A stretch of DNA of 64,000 nt from Rhynchopus euleeides (GCA_963210315.1 OY723237.1:3596001-3660000), one strand, 5' to 3'; positions 52,747 to 63,371 are shown, counted from the stretch's first letter. Numbers and translations: made by a program. Notes: generated from the letters alone by a model not told the origin.

Positions 52747-53339
52747 CGGGCGAGATGAGCTAGTAGAGTAGCGTGGGAGTGGGGGAGGAGGGGGTGGGCT
52801 TCACCGTTACTCAGGAAAAATAAATACTGTCGCTGGTGTGATCATGGAACCCCGGAACTGGCACAGAACTAGAAATGGGACAGAACCCCTATGTGATCAC
52901 ACCACTGGCTGACTTTGACATGATTTTTGCTGATACTTCACAATTCCCAGCAGGGCGCATATGGTCGCCCCCTCTGGCAAAACTCCCGATCCCCCCTCCC
53001 CCTTCCTCCCAGCAGGTCGCGATGGCGTCACTGCAACCTTCACACCCTTTCATACATTCACGTTGCATTCATACACTGGTTGGCCTCTAGCCCTTTGCTG
53101 ACCGTGGATTGCCTTTGTTGTGGTTTCCCGCTTCGGCATTCAAGCAACCCCCCCGATTGGTGCCCCTGAAAGCCGTATTGGAACTATGTAGGGAGTCCGT
53201 AAGAAGTACGTCAAAAAACCACCACCGCCACATCGCGCTCTCCTCTGATGCAGGTAGGGGAAGTCTTGCGGCGGCCTGGTGCGGATCGATGACCCTCAGG
53301 GTTGCAAGCGCGTGGTTGTCCCCGACCCCCCCCCCCCCC
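52747..53339. other. 3' flank of copy 2 with duplicated block
   Basis: 52,887-53,180 repeats 51,083-51,340 (GATCACACCACTGGCTGACT start). A short part also matches 25,110-25,140. The stretch ends in a C-run beside the next TIR element. Confidence 0.5.
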
Positions 53340-54489
53340 TAGGGACCGTCTTAAGGTACCGAAATCCGTCAAAATTACGACATTTTTCGACATAGGCAAT
53401 TTTCCACCATAAACCCTCCAAAAATGCTGAAAAAGTGGCCAGACCACCCCAGAAACTGCCCCTGGGTGCGGGACACCCACTTTGGTGCCCCGGAACGCGG
53501 CTGAAACGCTGTGTTGAAAAAAGTGTCATGGTTTGGTACCGAACCCCTCCCCGGCTGAGTCTCCCGAGCACCCTGTCACCTGCGCCGTCAACATCCCCCG
53601 TCATGTACCACGTTCTGCCGCCTCTGATGAGGCATCTGGGCACTACCGGGCCAAAAAAATGGCATTTCAGCGAGTGTTCTGTCAGGTTTCTACCGATGTC
53701 CTCAACAAGACCGGGGTGTGTCTGCGAATGCAAGGGCGTCGCTCGGGAGGCGTTATTATGTGCCCTCTCCGAGGTGTCAGATGCATCGGGAACTTTATCA
53801 GGGGAAACGGCACCAGCGAAGTGGGTGTGGTGTATCAACTGTGTCACCCCGGCTCTACGGCACTGCAGTGGCACTTCTCAATGGCGATGATCCCCATCCT
53901 CTGCACCGTCACCCCCACTTACGCGCTTCATTGCAGTACTGAAAGAGCTAAAAGAGATGCCGGACGACGGCCAGAATGCTGGGGAACTCAGCCGCAGATG
54001 GAAAGGAGAGGCCGGAGACGGTGCGCGAGTGGAGTTTGGGGGCGTCTTTGGAAAATATGCCGGAGTGGGTTCCAAAGCCTTGTTCGGTGTACAAACCGCC
54101 AGGCGCAGTGGTCGGTGGACGCTGCAGCAAGTGTTATCAGGAAATGCCGGCGAGAAGACGCTCCTTCCCAAGCTTGTCACACTCATTTGCTCCCAAATTG
54201 AACCGGAGGCATCAGTGCCCACCCAAGACAAGAAAAAGCGGCATGTTGCGGGCAAGTTGGGCGGGACGGGCTCGGAAGGGTGGTTCGGATGAGGGGGCCG
54301 GAACCAAACCGTGACACTTTTTTGAGCATGGTCACGGATTGGCTCAGAAGTGGCCAAATACCCCCAACGACCACCCAGACCGCCCCCAAATACTCCCAGG
54401 GGCCGGGGTTTCAAGTTTACAGCCATTTTGTGCGTGTTCCTCGCCTATGTGAAAAATCCCGTAATTTTCCCCCCTTAAGGTTTTCCCTA
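53340..54489. mobile_element. TIR element, 1,150 bp, in a poly-C tract
   Basis: Left tip TAGGGACCGTCTTAAGG, right tip CCTTAAGGTTTTCCCTA. Degenerate inverted similarity continues inward for about 200 bp on each side (for example CATAGGC, AAGTGGCCA and GTGACACTTTTTTGA words in inverted copies). C-runs lie outside both ends in the same orientation. The centre has open frames on the plus strand (53,533-54,201 and 53,957-54,292) with no recognised domain. It inserted 32 bp upstream of the conserved leader of the 54682 gene. Confidence 0.65.
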
Positions 54490-54520
54490 CCCCCCCCCCC
54501 CCCCCCCCCCCACCACCTAT

Positions 54521-54681
54521 GGACAGCGCTGCGCCCAGGTCGTGTCCTTTCATCCACTCCACCACCGCACACGACGTGCCGCACACCACGGTTGCATGCA
54601 GCCCACCCGCCCCACCCCACCAGAACCCAACACACGCACAGCCCTGAGGCCTGCTGCACTGCACTGCACCCCACCGTCCCA
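54521..54681 (+). promoter_or_regulatory. Conserved leader of membrane-protein family, copy 1
   Basis: About 160 bases directly before the ATG, nearly identical at 59144-59308 and 63206-63371, starting GGACAGCGCTGCGCCCA. It includes CACACCACGGTTGCATGCAG. The leader is better conserved than the coding part of copy 3, so it is likely promoter plus 5' UTR. Confidence 0.7.
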
Positions 54682-55635
54682 ATGGCACCCCCGATGCGCA
54701 GCGCAGCCGCCATGTGTGCGGTGATGTGTGCCCTGCTGCCCGCAGCCCTGTCGCACACTGTCGAGACGGAGTTCGTGACCATCCCGCAGGGAGGGTGGCA
54801 CGTGTTTGAAGTGCCGCGCGACGCGAGCCACACGCTGCTGCACGACATCACCTTCACCAACAGGCAATCTATTCAGGGCTGCACGCTGCGCCGCGACTAT
54901 GCCCAGCTTGACGTGGCTTTGGAGGGCGCCACCGTGCCTGTCGGCAGCACGTCACCTCTGATCGGCGGTGTGAATGATACATCCACTGTCTTCTTCGGGC
55001 GCAACACAAGAGACACCGTGTCGGCAAACGTGACTGCACTGGACTGCAGCGTCGAACTGCAGGCCGCGTTCAACTTCTACGAGCTGCTGGACGTGGCTAT
55101 GGTGCAGAAGGTGCAGAACTTCGAGCTGTCGGGAACGAACACCTACTTCACCGTCAGCCTGCTGCCCCCTTCGCTGTACGTCGAGTCTGTCACCCTCACC
55201 ATGGTGTCGCCCTGCCCGGGGGCAGAGGACGGCTTCATGCTCACCATGTCGCGCCCCTCCAGCCAGGCGCAGATTGCGAACCTCACAGAGGTGGGGCAGG
55301 AGCTGACGACGCCTGTCGAGGGCATGCTGCGTGTGATCCTCGACACGGACGCAACCGGTTGGGTCGGTTTCATGGCATCGGGGAACTGCACGCCTGCAGT
55401 GGAGGTGAATGTGCGGAGCAGGCAGGTGGTGGTGCCAGGGTCTCCCGCCCCTCCCACGATCACACCGGTCACTGCAACGCCGTACACCCCGTCCCCGATT
55501 TCCAGCACAGACGACACAACCATCGTGATGTGGGTCCTGGTGTCCTTCGGCATTGCCGCACTTGGTGTCAGCGTCGGGTTTCTGGTCCGCTACAAGAAGC
55601 GGCGTGCGGACAGCGCCAAAACCTCTCTGCTTTAG
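54682..55635 (+). CDS. Type I membrane protein, family copy 1
   Basis: 317 residues. Signal peptide about 1-24 (MRSAAAMCAVMCALLPAALS), ectodomain with four conserved Cys (SIQGC, ALDC, SPCPG, GNCTP) and several N-glycosylation sites (NDTS, NVTA, NLTE, NCTP), then a Pro/Thr-rich stalk (PAPPTITPVTATPYTPSP). One transmembrane helix (IVMWVLVSFGIAALGVSVGF) and a short basic tail (RYKKRRADSAKTSLL) follow. The ectodomain looks beta-rich (NFYELLD, TYFTVSLLPPSLYVESVTLTMV), with no recognised fold. The ATG at 54682 is where leader identity ends; an ATG four codons on is also possible. It is probably a surface glycoprotein. Confidence 0.9.
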   Translation: MAPPMRSAAAMCAVMCALLPAALSHTVETEFVTIPQGGWHVFEVPRDASHTLLHDITFTNRQSIQGCTLRRDYAQLDVALEGATVPVGSTSPLIGGVNDTSTVFFGRNTRDTVSANVTALDCSVELQAAFNFYELLDVAMVQKVQNFELSGTNTYFTVSLLPPSLYVESVTLTMVSPCPGAEDGFMLTMSRPSSQAQIANLTEVGQELTTPVEGMLRVILDTDATGWVGFMASGNCTPAVEVNVRSRQVVVPGSPAPPTITPVTATPYTPSPISSTDDTTIVMWVLVSFGIAALGVSVGFLVRYKKRRADSAKTSLL

Positions 55636-56094
55636 GGGATGTTGCCCTTGATGTGGGTGTGTCACGCAGCGGATACTGCGCCAATCCCACAGGATACAGG
55701 ATGGCACAGCTGCAGGACGCGGCACATCTGCAAGAACAGAACAGGGATTCCGCCCGTGTGCCGTCGCACACGCGTGTTGCGATAACCCTGTTCTGACCCC
55801 GCTTGAAGTATTGACCCGCCCCCCCGGACTGATTTTTTCTTGCCCGATTATCAGCTGCGGTAGCGACAGTGCACTTTATCTGCCCCTTGTCTGTGTGACT
55901 TGTTATCCATCCGCCACGCTGTGTTGCGATTCGTCCGTGCTCAGTACTGTTTCCCTCACTCGTATGGGCACTTCAATCTTGATTCGCTCTCGCAACACAA
56001 CACACTGTCGGGAAGGGACCTCCTCGCTCCGAAAGGATGGCATGGATGAGAGCGTGCTGGCATCGTAACGTCTTGAATGTGATCAGCTCCTTCT
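55636..56094. other. 3' flank of copy 1
   Basis: About 55,890-56,040 matches 60,540-60,690 after copy 2 (ATCCGCCACGCTGTGTTGCG), so the gene duplication includes at least 400 bp of 3' flank. No gene is seen. Confidence 0.5.
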
Positions 56095-56202
56095 GGGGGT
56101 CTTTGCTGGTCGACAAACTTCGACAAACTTCTTCAGTTTTCAGCCAATTCAACAGGAAATGCACCAAAATGCACTGACGACCACCCCGTAGCGAAGACCC
56201 CC
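56095..56202. mobile_element. MITE, GGGGGTCTTCGCT family, copy C
   Basis: 108 bp, starts GGGGGTCTTTGCTGGTCG and ends AGCGAAGACCCCC. The internal ACCAAAATGCACTGACGA segment is shared with the other two copies. Possible TCT duplication at the flanks. Confidence 0.8.
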
Positions 56203-56304
56203 TCTCTTTTTGTTGTTCTTTTGCTGCTGTTCCAGGTGGGGGTGGGGGTGGGTTGGGTGTCCAATCTTAGCTCGCCATCAGGAAAGCTCTGTGTGGGGAT
56301 ACAA

Positions 56305-56742
56305 CCGGAGCAAAAACCGAAAGAGCGAAGGAAATCCGACGACGGCCGAATCTTGAGGATTGGCACCTCAATGCCACTTCAAAGGCCCCGCCACAGCCTA
56401 GGAGTGAGCTCTCAACGAAACGGGGTTCGGATGTGCTTGTCACAGGCAGGTGCTGGACGGGGGGTGTTCTCCCATGAAGCGAAAGGAGGCAGATTTTGGC
56501 GTCTTGTTCTTTGCTTTCTTTGCTTTCTTTGCTGGTTTTGTTTTGCAGGTGATGGGCGGCGACGAAGCAAAAATGGAGCGTGTGTGCGAAGTGACCAAGA
56601 AAATCTGAAAACTGAAGCTTTCGGGATCTGCCACCTGAAGCGCCACTTCCCAAGGCCTTCACACCGCCTTGGGGTTCAAAGTGTTCGTCATCGGGAACAT
56701 AGTTCGGAGCTGCTATTTGCAGTTACTGGATAGGGTAGCGCC
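56305..56742. repeat. Dispersed repeat family F1, two tandem copies
   Basis: Copies 56305-56499 and 56551-56742 keep the F1 block order (GAAGGAAATC.., ATGCCACTTC, GGTGCTGGAC, GAAGCGAAAGGAGG). As at 35 kb, two copies lie side by side. Confidence 0.65.
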
Positions 56743-57146
56743 TTCAAGCTGAAGTCAGTGTGTGTGTACAGTGTACTTGGTGACATTCTGAACATTGCCC
56801 CACTTTCGGCGTGACACGTGAATCGTTCGATGAGTCGCGTACTCTTCTCGCCACCATCGAATACCTGCATTTTTGTTTCGCAAAAAGAAAGAAGAGTTCA
56901 TCAGAATCAGAGAGGGGGTTGCCCTTTGACATCCAATGGCAACACACGCGGATGCCCCCAGTAGGACACGCAGTACGGCCCCCACCCCCACCCCCCCAGT
57001 TCCTAAACCCAACGCACCTGTCAACCGCTAAAAGTTCTGAAGGAGGGTTTGCAACCCCAGTTCGCGACCCCCTGACCCCAGCCCATCTGCAAGACCACCC
57101 CGTCACCCCACAGTAGTGAACACTTTCCAAGCCTGTGCACGCTGAG
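56743..57146. other. 5' flank of the small secreted-protein gene
   Basis: About 56,955-57,122 matches 63,015-63,160, upstream of the third membrane-protein copy (CCTGACCCCAGCCCATC, AAGACCACCCCGTCACCCCA), so two different genes share an upstream block. Confidence 0.6.
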
Positions 57147-57629
57147 ATGTCCAGGATGTCCTTCACCGCTCTGAGCGTGCTCTGCGCTGCTGTGTGCGTC
57201 GCCGGGCAGGAGCGCTACAGGCCCGGCCCGCACTTCAGCTACTGGGACACCAAGACCCTGCGTACGGCGGCGGACATGGAGCTGGCCAACGTGGCAGGTG
57301 ACACAGAGTACGCTTCCCTGCTGCACCGCTTCTTCGGGGAGACCGACGGGCAACGGTACGTGAAGCCTCCGGTCTTCTTCAACCACATTGTCATTGACAC
57401 GAAGACATGCAGGTCGCTCCCTGTGGAGGTTGCTGACGCCCCGAAGTACTGCAGGGTCTACTACAAGACCACCCTGCCCGATGACGACCGCCGTTACATC
57501 CCTGCAGCAATCCTTCCGACCCTCCCTGTGTACGTCACGGACAGGAAGACTTGCAGGTCGGCAGCCGACATGGGTTTTGATGGGGACGCAATGTACTGCG
57601 GGAAGTACACCCTGTTCCACAGCAAGTAG
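57147..57629 (+). CDS. Small secreted protein with threefold internal repeat
   Basis: 160 residues, ATG at 57147, signal peptide about 1-20 (MSRMSFTALSVLCAAVCVAG), no membrane segment. Three related modules follow: DTKTLRTAADMELANVAGDT, DTKTCRSLPVEVADAPKYC and DRKTCRSAADMGFDGDAMYC. The last two have a Cys pair with about 16 residues between, suggesting one disulphide each; the first lacks both Cys. A 3' fragment of this gene recurs at 43451-43610. It lies between two members of the membrane-protein family and shares an upstream block with the third. Not recognised; extracellular or surface-associated by signal peptide. Confidence 0.85.
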   Translation: MSRMSFTALSVLCAAVCVAGQERYRPGPHFSYWDTKTLRTAADMELANVAGDTEYASLLHRFFGETDGQRYVKPPVFFNHIVIDTKTCRSLPVEVADAPKYCRVYYKTTLPDDDRRYIPAAILPTLPVYVTDRKTCRSAADMGFDGDAMYCGKYTLFHSK

Positions 57630-59143
57630 CCGGTGATGGCATGACATCACATCACGCATGATGCAGGGGGGCGGGGGCGATGAACGATGGGTGTAGGTGG
57701 GGGTGCCTGTGTGTGTATGCAGGTCGCAACGGACCCCGCTCGGTACGACCTGCACTCAGGCAGAAAGGCTTCACCTGTGGGTGTGGGGTTACCTGGGTTA
57801 CCCCGAACATGCACAAACCCACCCACCCAAATCCCTCCTCCCGCTCAGCTGCGTACCCCCTGTCTGGGGCTGCCATCCGGCTTCGGTGTTTTTTTTACAC
57901 AAACAATCTTGCTTGTGACAGTAAACAATAGGCTGTTGGCAGCGTGCAGTGCAACATACATAATTCCATGAACAGATATATTGCATAGTGCGCACAAACA
58001 AATTCCCCCCACCCCTCCCTCCGCCTATTCTAGCTGCCGCTCTCTTCACCAGATCTGAAGTGGGCCAAACCGACACAAACTCCTCCACATCCCACAACGC
58101 CAAATGTCTCCCCTCACCACCCCCCCCCCCTTCCCCAGTCGCCTCTTGTTCTTCGTCTTTACTTGCCCGACTCTCCCCCCACTCCTCCGCAAGCTATGTA
58201 CAATGGACGCCCACACGGCTGGCTCGAGAGGCTCTTGTGAACTCTTTGCGGAGCGTGCACGTGGAACCGCGGCACACACCCTTCAATCCCACAACAAAAC
58301 AAAGGAGGAAGAAAGGGGGGCTCCGAGCCTTCTCGGTGTGGGTGCTGTCCCGATGGCCCAATAATTCAAAAAACATGCAAACCACAAAAATACTCTACGA
58401 GAGCAGACGTGTCCGGTTGCCGATACCTTTGTGTCGCACAGCCGCGATGGCGTCGCATTGCACGCCACGTGATGTCACCACCGGTCATACCTGGAGAGTT
58501 TTGAATGTCGAAACGATCCGTCAGTAGGTTGCACCAGCTTCTGCAGTAGGGCACACACAACTCATCCACCAGACAAGGGTTTTGATTTTGCGCCCTGCTG
58601 TGCTGCTTGGATTACTGCTGTGCCTGTTGATCAGCGGGTGGTGTAGAAACCAGGGAATCAGCGAAGCGTGAGAGTGTGTGGTTACAGTGTGATTCGCACA
58701 ATCCTGCGGGAGGATAGGTGTGTGTGCGCCAATGGAGAGCACATTAAGAGCATGTTCTCGGTGTGCTCGACACGACTACAAAAAGGTTGCACGTGTGTGG
58801 TGTGGGGCACCCTCGAAAAAACACCCAAAAATACCAAGCCCGAAATATCAATTCGTATTGGGGTTTGGGCTAGCGTGCTGGCCGTTTTCGGGAAGGGGTG
58901 CGGGTGGTATGGGGTTATATTCAAGAAAACTGGGTTTGGACGCAAGTCGGAAAACCCTGCCGCAATGCAACAAGCTGGCCTCAGAAGGACATGGCCCGCT
59001 CCGTCGTCCCCACACACCCCAGCCCTTGTGGCGTTGAAGCCGATTCATGTATATCATCATTGCTGATCCTGTGTATCCCCGACCTCAGACCCCCCAAGCA
59101 GCCACGCACCACCTGCCTTACGTCGAGTGAAAGGGGGGGGTCA
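57630..59143. other. Intergenic
   Basis: Decayed R-C repeat at 58,736-58,800, then A-rich and G-rich sequence (58,800-58,990) that looks like one end of a degenerate TIR element. Short frames only. Confidence 0.4.
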
Positions 59144-59308
59144 GGACAGCGCTGCGCCCATGTTGACCTTTCATCCACTTCACCTCACCACCCCACACGG
59201 CGTGCCGCACACCACGGTTGCATGCAGCCCACCCGCCCCACCCCACCAGAACCCAACACACGCACAGCCCTGAGGCCTGCTGCACTGCACTGCACCCCAC
59301 CGTTCCCA
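59144..59308 (+). promoter_or_regulatory. Conserved leader of membrane-protein family, copy 2
   Basis: Nearly identical to 54521-54681 and 63206-63371, ending at the ATG at 59309; a G-run sits just upstream. Confidence 0.7.
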
Positions 59309-60271
59309 ATGGCACCCCCGATGCGCAGCGCAGCCGGCATGTGTGCGGTGATGTGTGCCCTGCTGCCCGCAGCCCTGTCGCACACTGTCGAGACGGAGTT
59401 CGTGTCCATCCCGAAGGGAGGGTGGCGCGTGTTTGAAGTGCCGCGCGATGCGAGGTATACGCTGCTGCGCGACATCAAGTTCACCAACAGGCAACCTATT
59501 CAGGGCTGCGACTATGCCAGGCTTGAGGCGGAATTGAAGGGTGCCACCGTGCATGTTTACAGCCGGTCATCTGTGATTCACGGTGTGAATTCTACATCCA
59601 CTGTCTTCTTCGGGCGCAACACTGTTGGAGACACTGTGTCGGCAAACGTGACCGCAGAGTACTGCAACGTCGAACTGCAGGCCGCGTTCAACTTTTACGA
59701 GCTGCTGGACGCGGCTGTGGTGCAGAAGGTGCAGAACTTCGAGCTGTCGGGAACGAACACCTACTTCACCGTCAGCCTGCTGCCCCCTTCGCTGTACGTC
59801 GAGTCTGTCACCCTCACCATGGTGTCGCCCTGCCCGGGGGCAGAGGACGGCTTCATGCTCGACATGGGGCACCCTTCCTCCAGGGCACAGATAGCAAACC
59901 TCACAGAGGTGGGGCAGGAGCTGACGACGCCTGTCGAGGGAATGGTGCATGTGATCCTCGACACGGACGCAACCGGCGGGGTCAGTTGGGTCAGGTTCAT
60001 CGCATCGGGGAACTGCACGCCTGCAGTGGAGGTGAATGTGCGGAGCAGGCAGGTGGTGGTGTCAGGGTCTCCCGCCCCTCCCACATTCACACCGTTCACC
60101 ATAACGCCGTACACCCCGTACCCGATTCCCAACACAGACGACACAGAGGTCGTGGTGTGGGTCCTGGTGTCCTTGGGCATTGCCGCAGCTGTTAGTGTTT
60201 GTGTCGGCGCTGGGATTGTGATCTACTGTATGATGTGTCGTGCGGGCAGCGCCAAGCCCCCTTTGATTTAG
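59309..60271 (+). CDS. Type I membrane protein, family copy 2
   Basis: 320 residues, closely related to the 54682 gene: same signal peptide, four ectodomain Cys, and a nearly identical central region (NFYELLDAAVVQKVQNFELS, LYVESVTLTMVSPCPG). Differences cluster near the N-terminal ectodomain (YARLEAELKGATVHVYSRSS) and in the tail. The membrane helix (VVVWVLVSLGIAAAVSVCVG) leads to a shorter, Cys-containing end (IYCMMCRAGSAKPPLI). This suggests different sorting or lipid attachment of the two copies, which is inference. Several N-x-S/T sites are kept. The 3' flank also matches copy 1. Confidence 0.9.
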   Translation: MAPPMRSAAGMCAVMCALLPAALSHTVETEFVSIPKGGWRVFEVPRDARYTLLRDIKFTNRQPIQGCDYARLEAELKGATVHVYSRSSVIHGVNSTSTVFFGRNTVGDTVSANVTAEYCNVELQAAFNFYELLDAAVVQKVQNFELSGTNTYFTVSLLPPSLYVESVTLTMVSPCPGAEDGFMLDMGHPSSRAQIANLTEVGQELTTPVEGMVHVILDTDATGGVSWVRFIASGNCTPAVEVNVRSRQVVVSGSPAPPTFTPFTITPYTPYPIPNTDDTEVVVWVLVSLGIAAAVSVCVGAGIVIYCMMCRAGSAKPPLI

Positions 60272-61297
60272 GAGGATGCTGCCCTTGATGTGGGTGTCGC
60301 GCAGTGGATACTGCACCAATCCCAATGATCAGGATGAGGTGCAGCTCTTCTCGGCACAGCTGCAGGAAGAAGATATTTAACCGGTGGGGGAGCCAACCAT
60401 TGGGGTTTTGGTCACGTATAAGTGTGTGAAACGCACTGTGCTCACGATTTCCTGACTCCGCATGAAGTGAGGCCCCGTCCCTCGAGTGTTATCTTTTTGC
60501 CCGGTTACCAGCTGTGGTAGCGACATCACATTTCTTGCTCTTTTGCTCGTGTGAATTGTTTTCCATCCGCCACGCTGTGTTGCGATCCGTCCGTGATGAT
60601 CAATGCTTTATTTCACTCGCATCATTGGGTACTCCAATCTTGATTCACTCTCGCAACAACAAGTGTCGGGAAAGATACCATGTGTGCGAGTGTGCTGGTA
60701 TCATAAAAAATTCTTTAATGTGACCGGCGCCTTCTGATTCTTGTTCTTCTTCATATTTTGTTCCAGGGAAGGGTATCTTGGCTGGCCAGGACTGCCAGGT
60801 CCCCAAATTGAAGTCGTGAAGTATCGAAAGAAATGTCACAGCTGGCTCTTTTGCTTCATAAGCCTTAACACAACATTGAGAAGAAAGTGATCTCTCAACC
60901 GCAACGTAGCTCGGAGCTGTTTATCGCAGTTCATGAACTTCTCCTGGCAGAGGTGTAAGATATCCAGCTGCAAACCGGTCTCTTGAGTCCCTTGTGTGAC
61001 TGCCCGTGGCGGCCCGTGGTACCTCTTGCTTATCTTCTGGATGACCTTCTTCAAAGCCACAGTCCTAGGTCATCCAACTGCACGCATTTATGATTGCGAT
61101 CGCCTTATCGCCCCATCCACCCTCAAGGAACTATCCGACACACTTTCACACGTAGTGGTGGGAAAGCGAATGATGCTAGTTTTTGGCATATTTTTCTTGG
61201 ATGTTTGTTTATTTGTTGTTCTTTTTTGCATACACTGCTGCTCTGGCTGAAACACTCTTTTCCCCAAACAAGCTTGCTTGTCACAGCGAAAATACAG
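60272..61297. other. 3' flank of copy 2 and intergenic
   Basis: Duplicated 3' flank to about 60,690, then a single F1 repeat at 60,811-60,933. No gene is seen. Confidence 0.45.
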
Positions 61298-61931
61298 GAA
61301 AGGGCGTTGCTGTGGATACAGACTTCCAGAAAAGGTTGGTGGGTAATATGTTTGGTGGGGTAAAAACTTTGGTGTAGTTGGGGGCCCCCGAAACAAAATT
61401 GGTGGGTTTTTACCCCACCAACCTTTTTACTCGAACCCGTGGACCTTGGGCTGTTTTTTTACTTACCCGTCAGGTTCGTGGACTACCGGGGGAGAGACCC
61501 GGTGTGAGGCACTTGGGTCCGTTCAGCGGGTAATGTTTTAGAGATGGGGGGCCGGGTTTTAGAGATGCGGTGCCTGCGTGCGTCCTGTCGTACTGTGGCT
61601 GCTTGGCGGAGCTAGCGGAGCAGGATTCTACTGGGCTGTTTGCTTGTGTACCACCATCCGTGCAGATGATGTGCAGGGCACACACAAACGATGGACTCCA
61701 TCGTGACAATCCTGCAGCAGATGTGCCAGCTGTTCGATGACACTGGTATTACCACTGGTGATGTCGTCCACAATCAGCGCAAAAAGAGGGTTTGTCCCAC
61801 GCTCTTTTGGTAGAAATATTGGTGGGTAAAACAGTTTGGTGGTGTAATAATGGTTGGTGGGGTACATAATTTGGTGGGTTTATACCCCACCAACCTTTTC
61901 TGGAAGTCTGTATTCACAGCAACGCCCTTTC
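61298..61931. mobile_element. Foldback element with GGTTGGTGGG words
   Basis: 46-base arms (61298-61343 and 61886-61931) pair with one mismatch. Inside, TTTGGTGGGGTA and TACCCCACCAACC words recur in both orientations. The middle shares about 55 bp (CGTCCTGTCGTACTG) with 1,780-1,835. No complete gene. Confidence 0.65.
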
Positions 61932-63205
61932 ACGGGGGCCACATCGCACCGCCGCTCGTGCGCACGGACAAACCTTGGACTCTTTTGGTTACCCAAGAAG
62001 TACCCAAAAAGTACCAGGGGTGTCGCTAATCCGGGCCGATTCGGGGAGGGCGGGGTCTAGGTTCTAATGCCGTTTTTCCTGCACTTTTACATGCACACGA
62101 TTTTTTGCGCGGAAAGTGTCATTCACTGAATGATTCAGCACTGCCAAACGTGCTCTACACACCACCCCTTTCATCAGGCAATCAAACGAATCAGCAAGCA
62201 GTAGAGAAGGAGCGGCAGAGATTATTTTTTTTGTCAGTTCGGCGTAGCCAACTGGGGAACCTTTCTGTGCCTTTAGCTGGATCGTGCGTCCCCACTCACA
62301 CCACTTCATCAGACTGGGGAGTGGTACACTCACAGCACTGCACAACGTTCGGCATCAATGAGTTTTTTGTCTCGTTTTGCTGTCACTTTACGATCCACCT
62401 CATACTGGGCTTTTTACGAGAACCGAATATTGCCCCATTCAGGCGTGACACGTGCTCGTTCGAAAAGTCGCGCTTCTGGGGCGATCACGTGGTGTTTCAA
62501 AGCAAGACGAAACCGTACCATCACACAAGGGCACAAAAAATAGAACGGATGTTCACTACTGTGGCCTCCGGCGGCTGGAGGGCTCCGCCCCTTAGACCCC
62601 CCCGGATGCCAGGCGAGCTGTCTCCTGGATGAACATCCTGTGATACGATCGACATGGATGAGCCGGTCCTCATTGCGGTATCATTTGAACCTGCCGCATA
62701 CTGTGCAAAGTGATTCCTGCCATTCCAGTCCGGGTTTTGCTTCAGGATTGTAGCCCGGCGACACGTTGTCACTCCTTACGAGTTTTTGATAGCGTATCAG
62801 TTCTCGTGCGTCGTCTTTCGTAGATGTTCTGTACGATGCGGGTCCGCTAATCCAACACAGTTTTCGGTGAATGTTTGTGATGGTTCTGTTTGAAACACCG
62901 TGTGATCGCTCCAGTCCCCCGTCCGGTACCCCTTGCATCCCCCCTGGGCACATCTCCCGTCTCTGAGACACATGCACAAAGTTCTTGGCCTTTGATACAG
63001 TACACGGAAGATCCAAGCAGTAGGACACGCAGGACGGCCCCACTCCCACAGTTCCCAAACCCACACACCCGGCACTCCCTACGGTGTGTCGTTAGTTTGC
63101 GACCCCTGACCCCAGCCCATCGAATGCAAGACCACCCCGTCACCCCACATCAGTGAAGTGAGGTGCTTATTTTACCTGCTCAAAGGTGCAGTCAAGTGAA
63201 GGGGA
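61932..63205. other. Intergenic with R-B repeat and shared upstream block
   Basis: R-B repeat at 62236-62400; a GTGGCCTCCGGCGGCTGGAG segment near 62,550-62,600 inverted relative to about 1,905-1,945; and the block at 63,015-63,160 shared with 56,955-57,122. No gene is supported. Confidence 0.45.
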
Positions 63206-63371
63206 GGACAGCGCTGCGCCCATGTTGTGACCTTTCATCCACTTCACCTCACCACCGCACACGGCGTGCCGCACACCACGGTTGCATGCAGCCCACCCGC
63301 CCCACCCCACCAGAACCCAACACACGCACAGCCCTGAGGCCTGCTGCACTGCACTGCACCCCACCGTCCCA
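63206..63371 (+). promoter_or_regulatory. Conserved leader of membrane-protein family, copy 3
   Basis: Nearly identical to the two other leaders, ending at the ATG at 63372, although the ectodomain that follows has diverged strongly. Confidence 0.7.
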
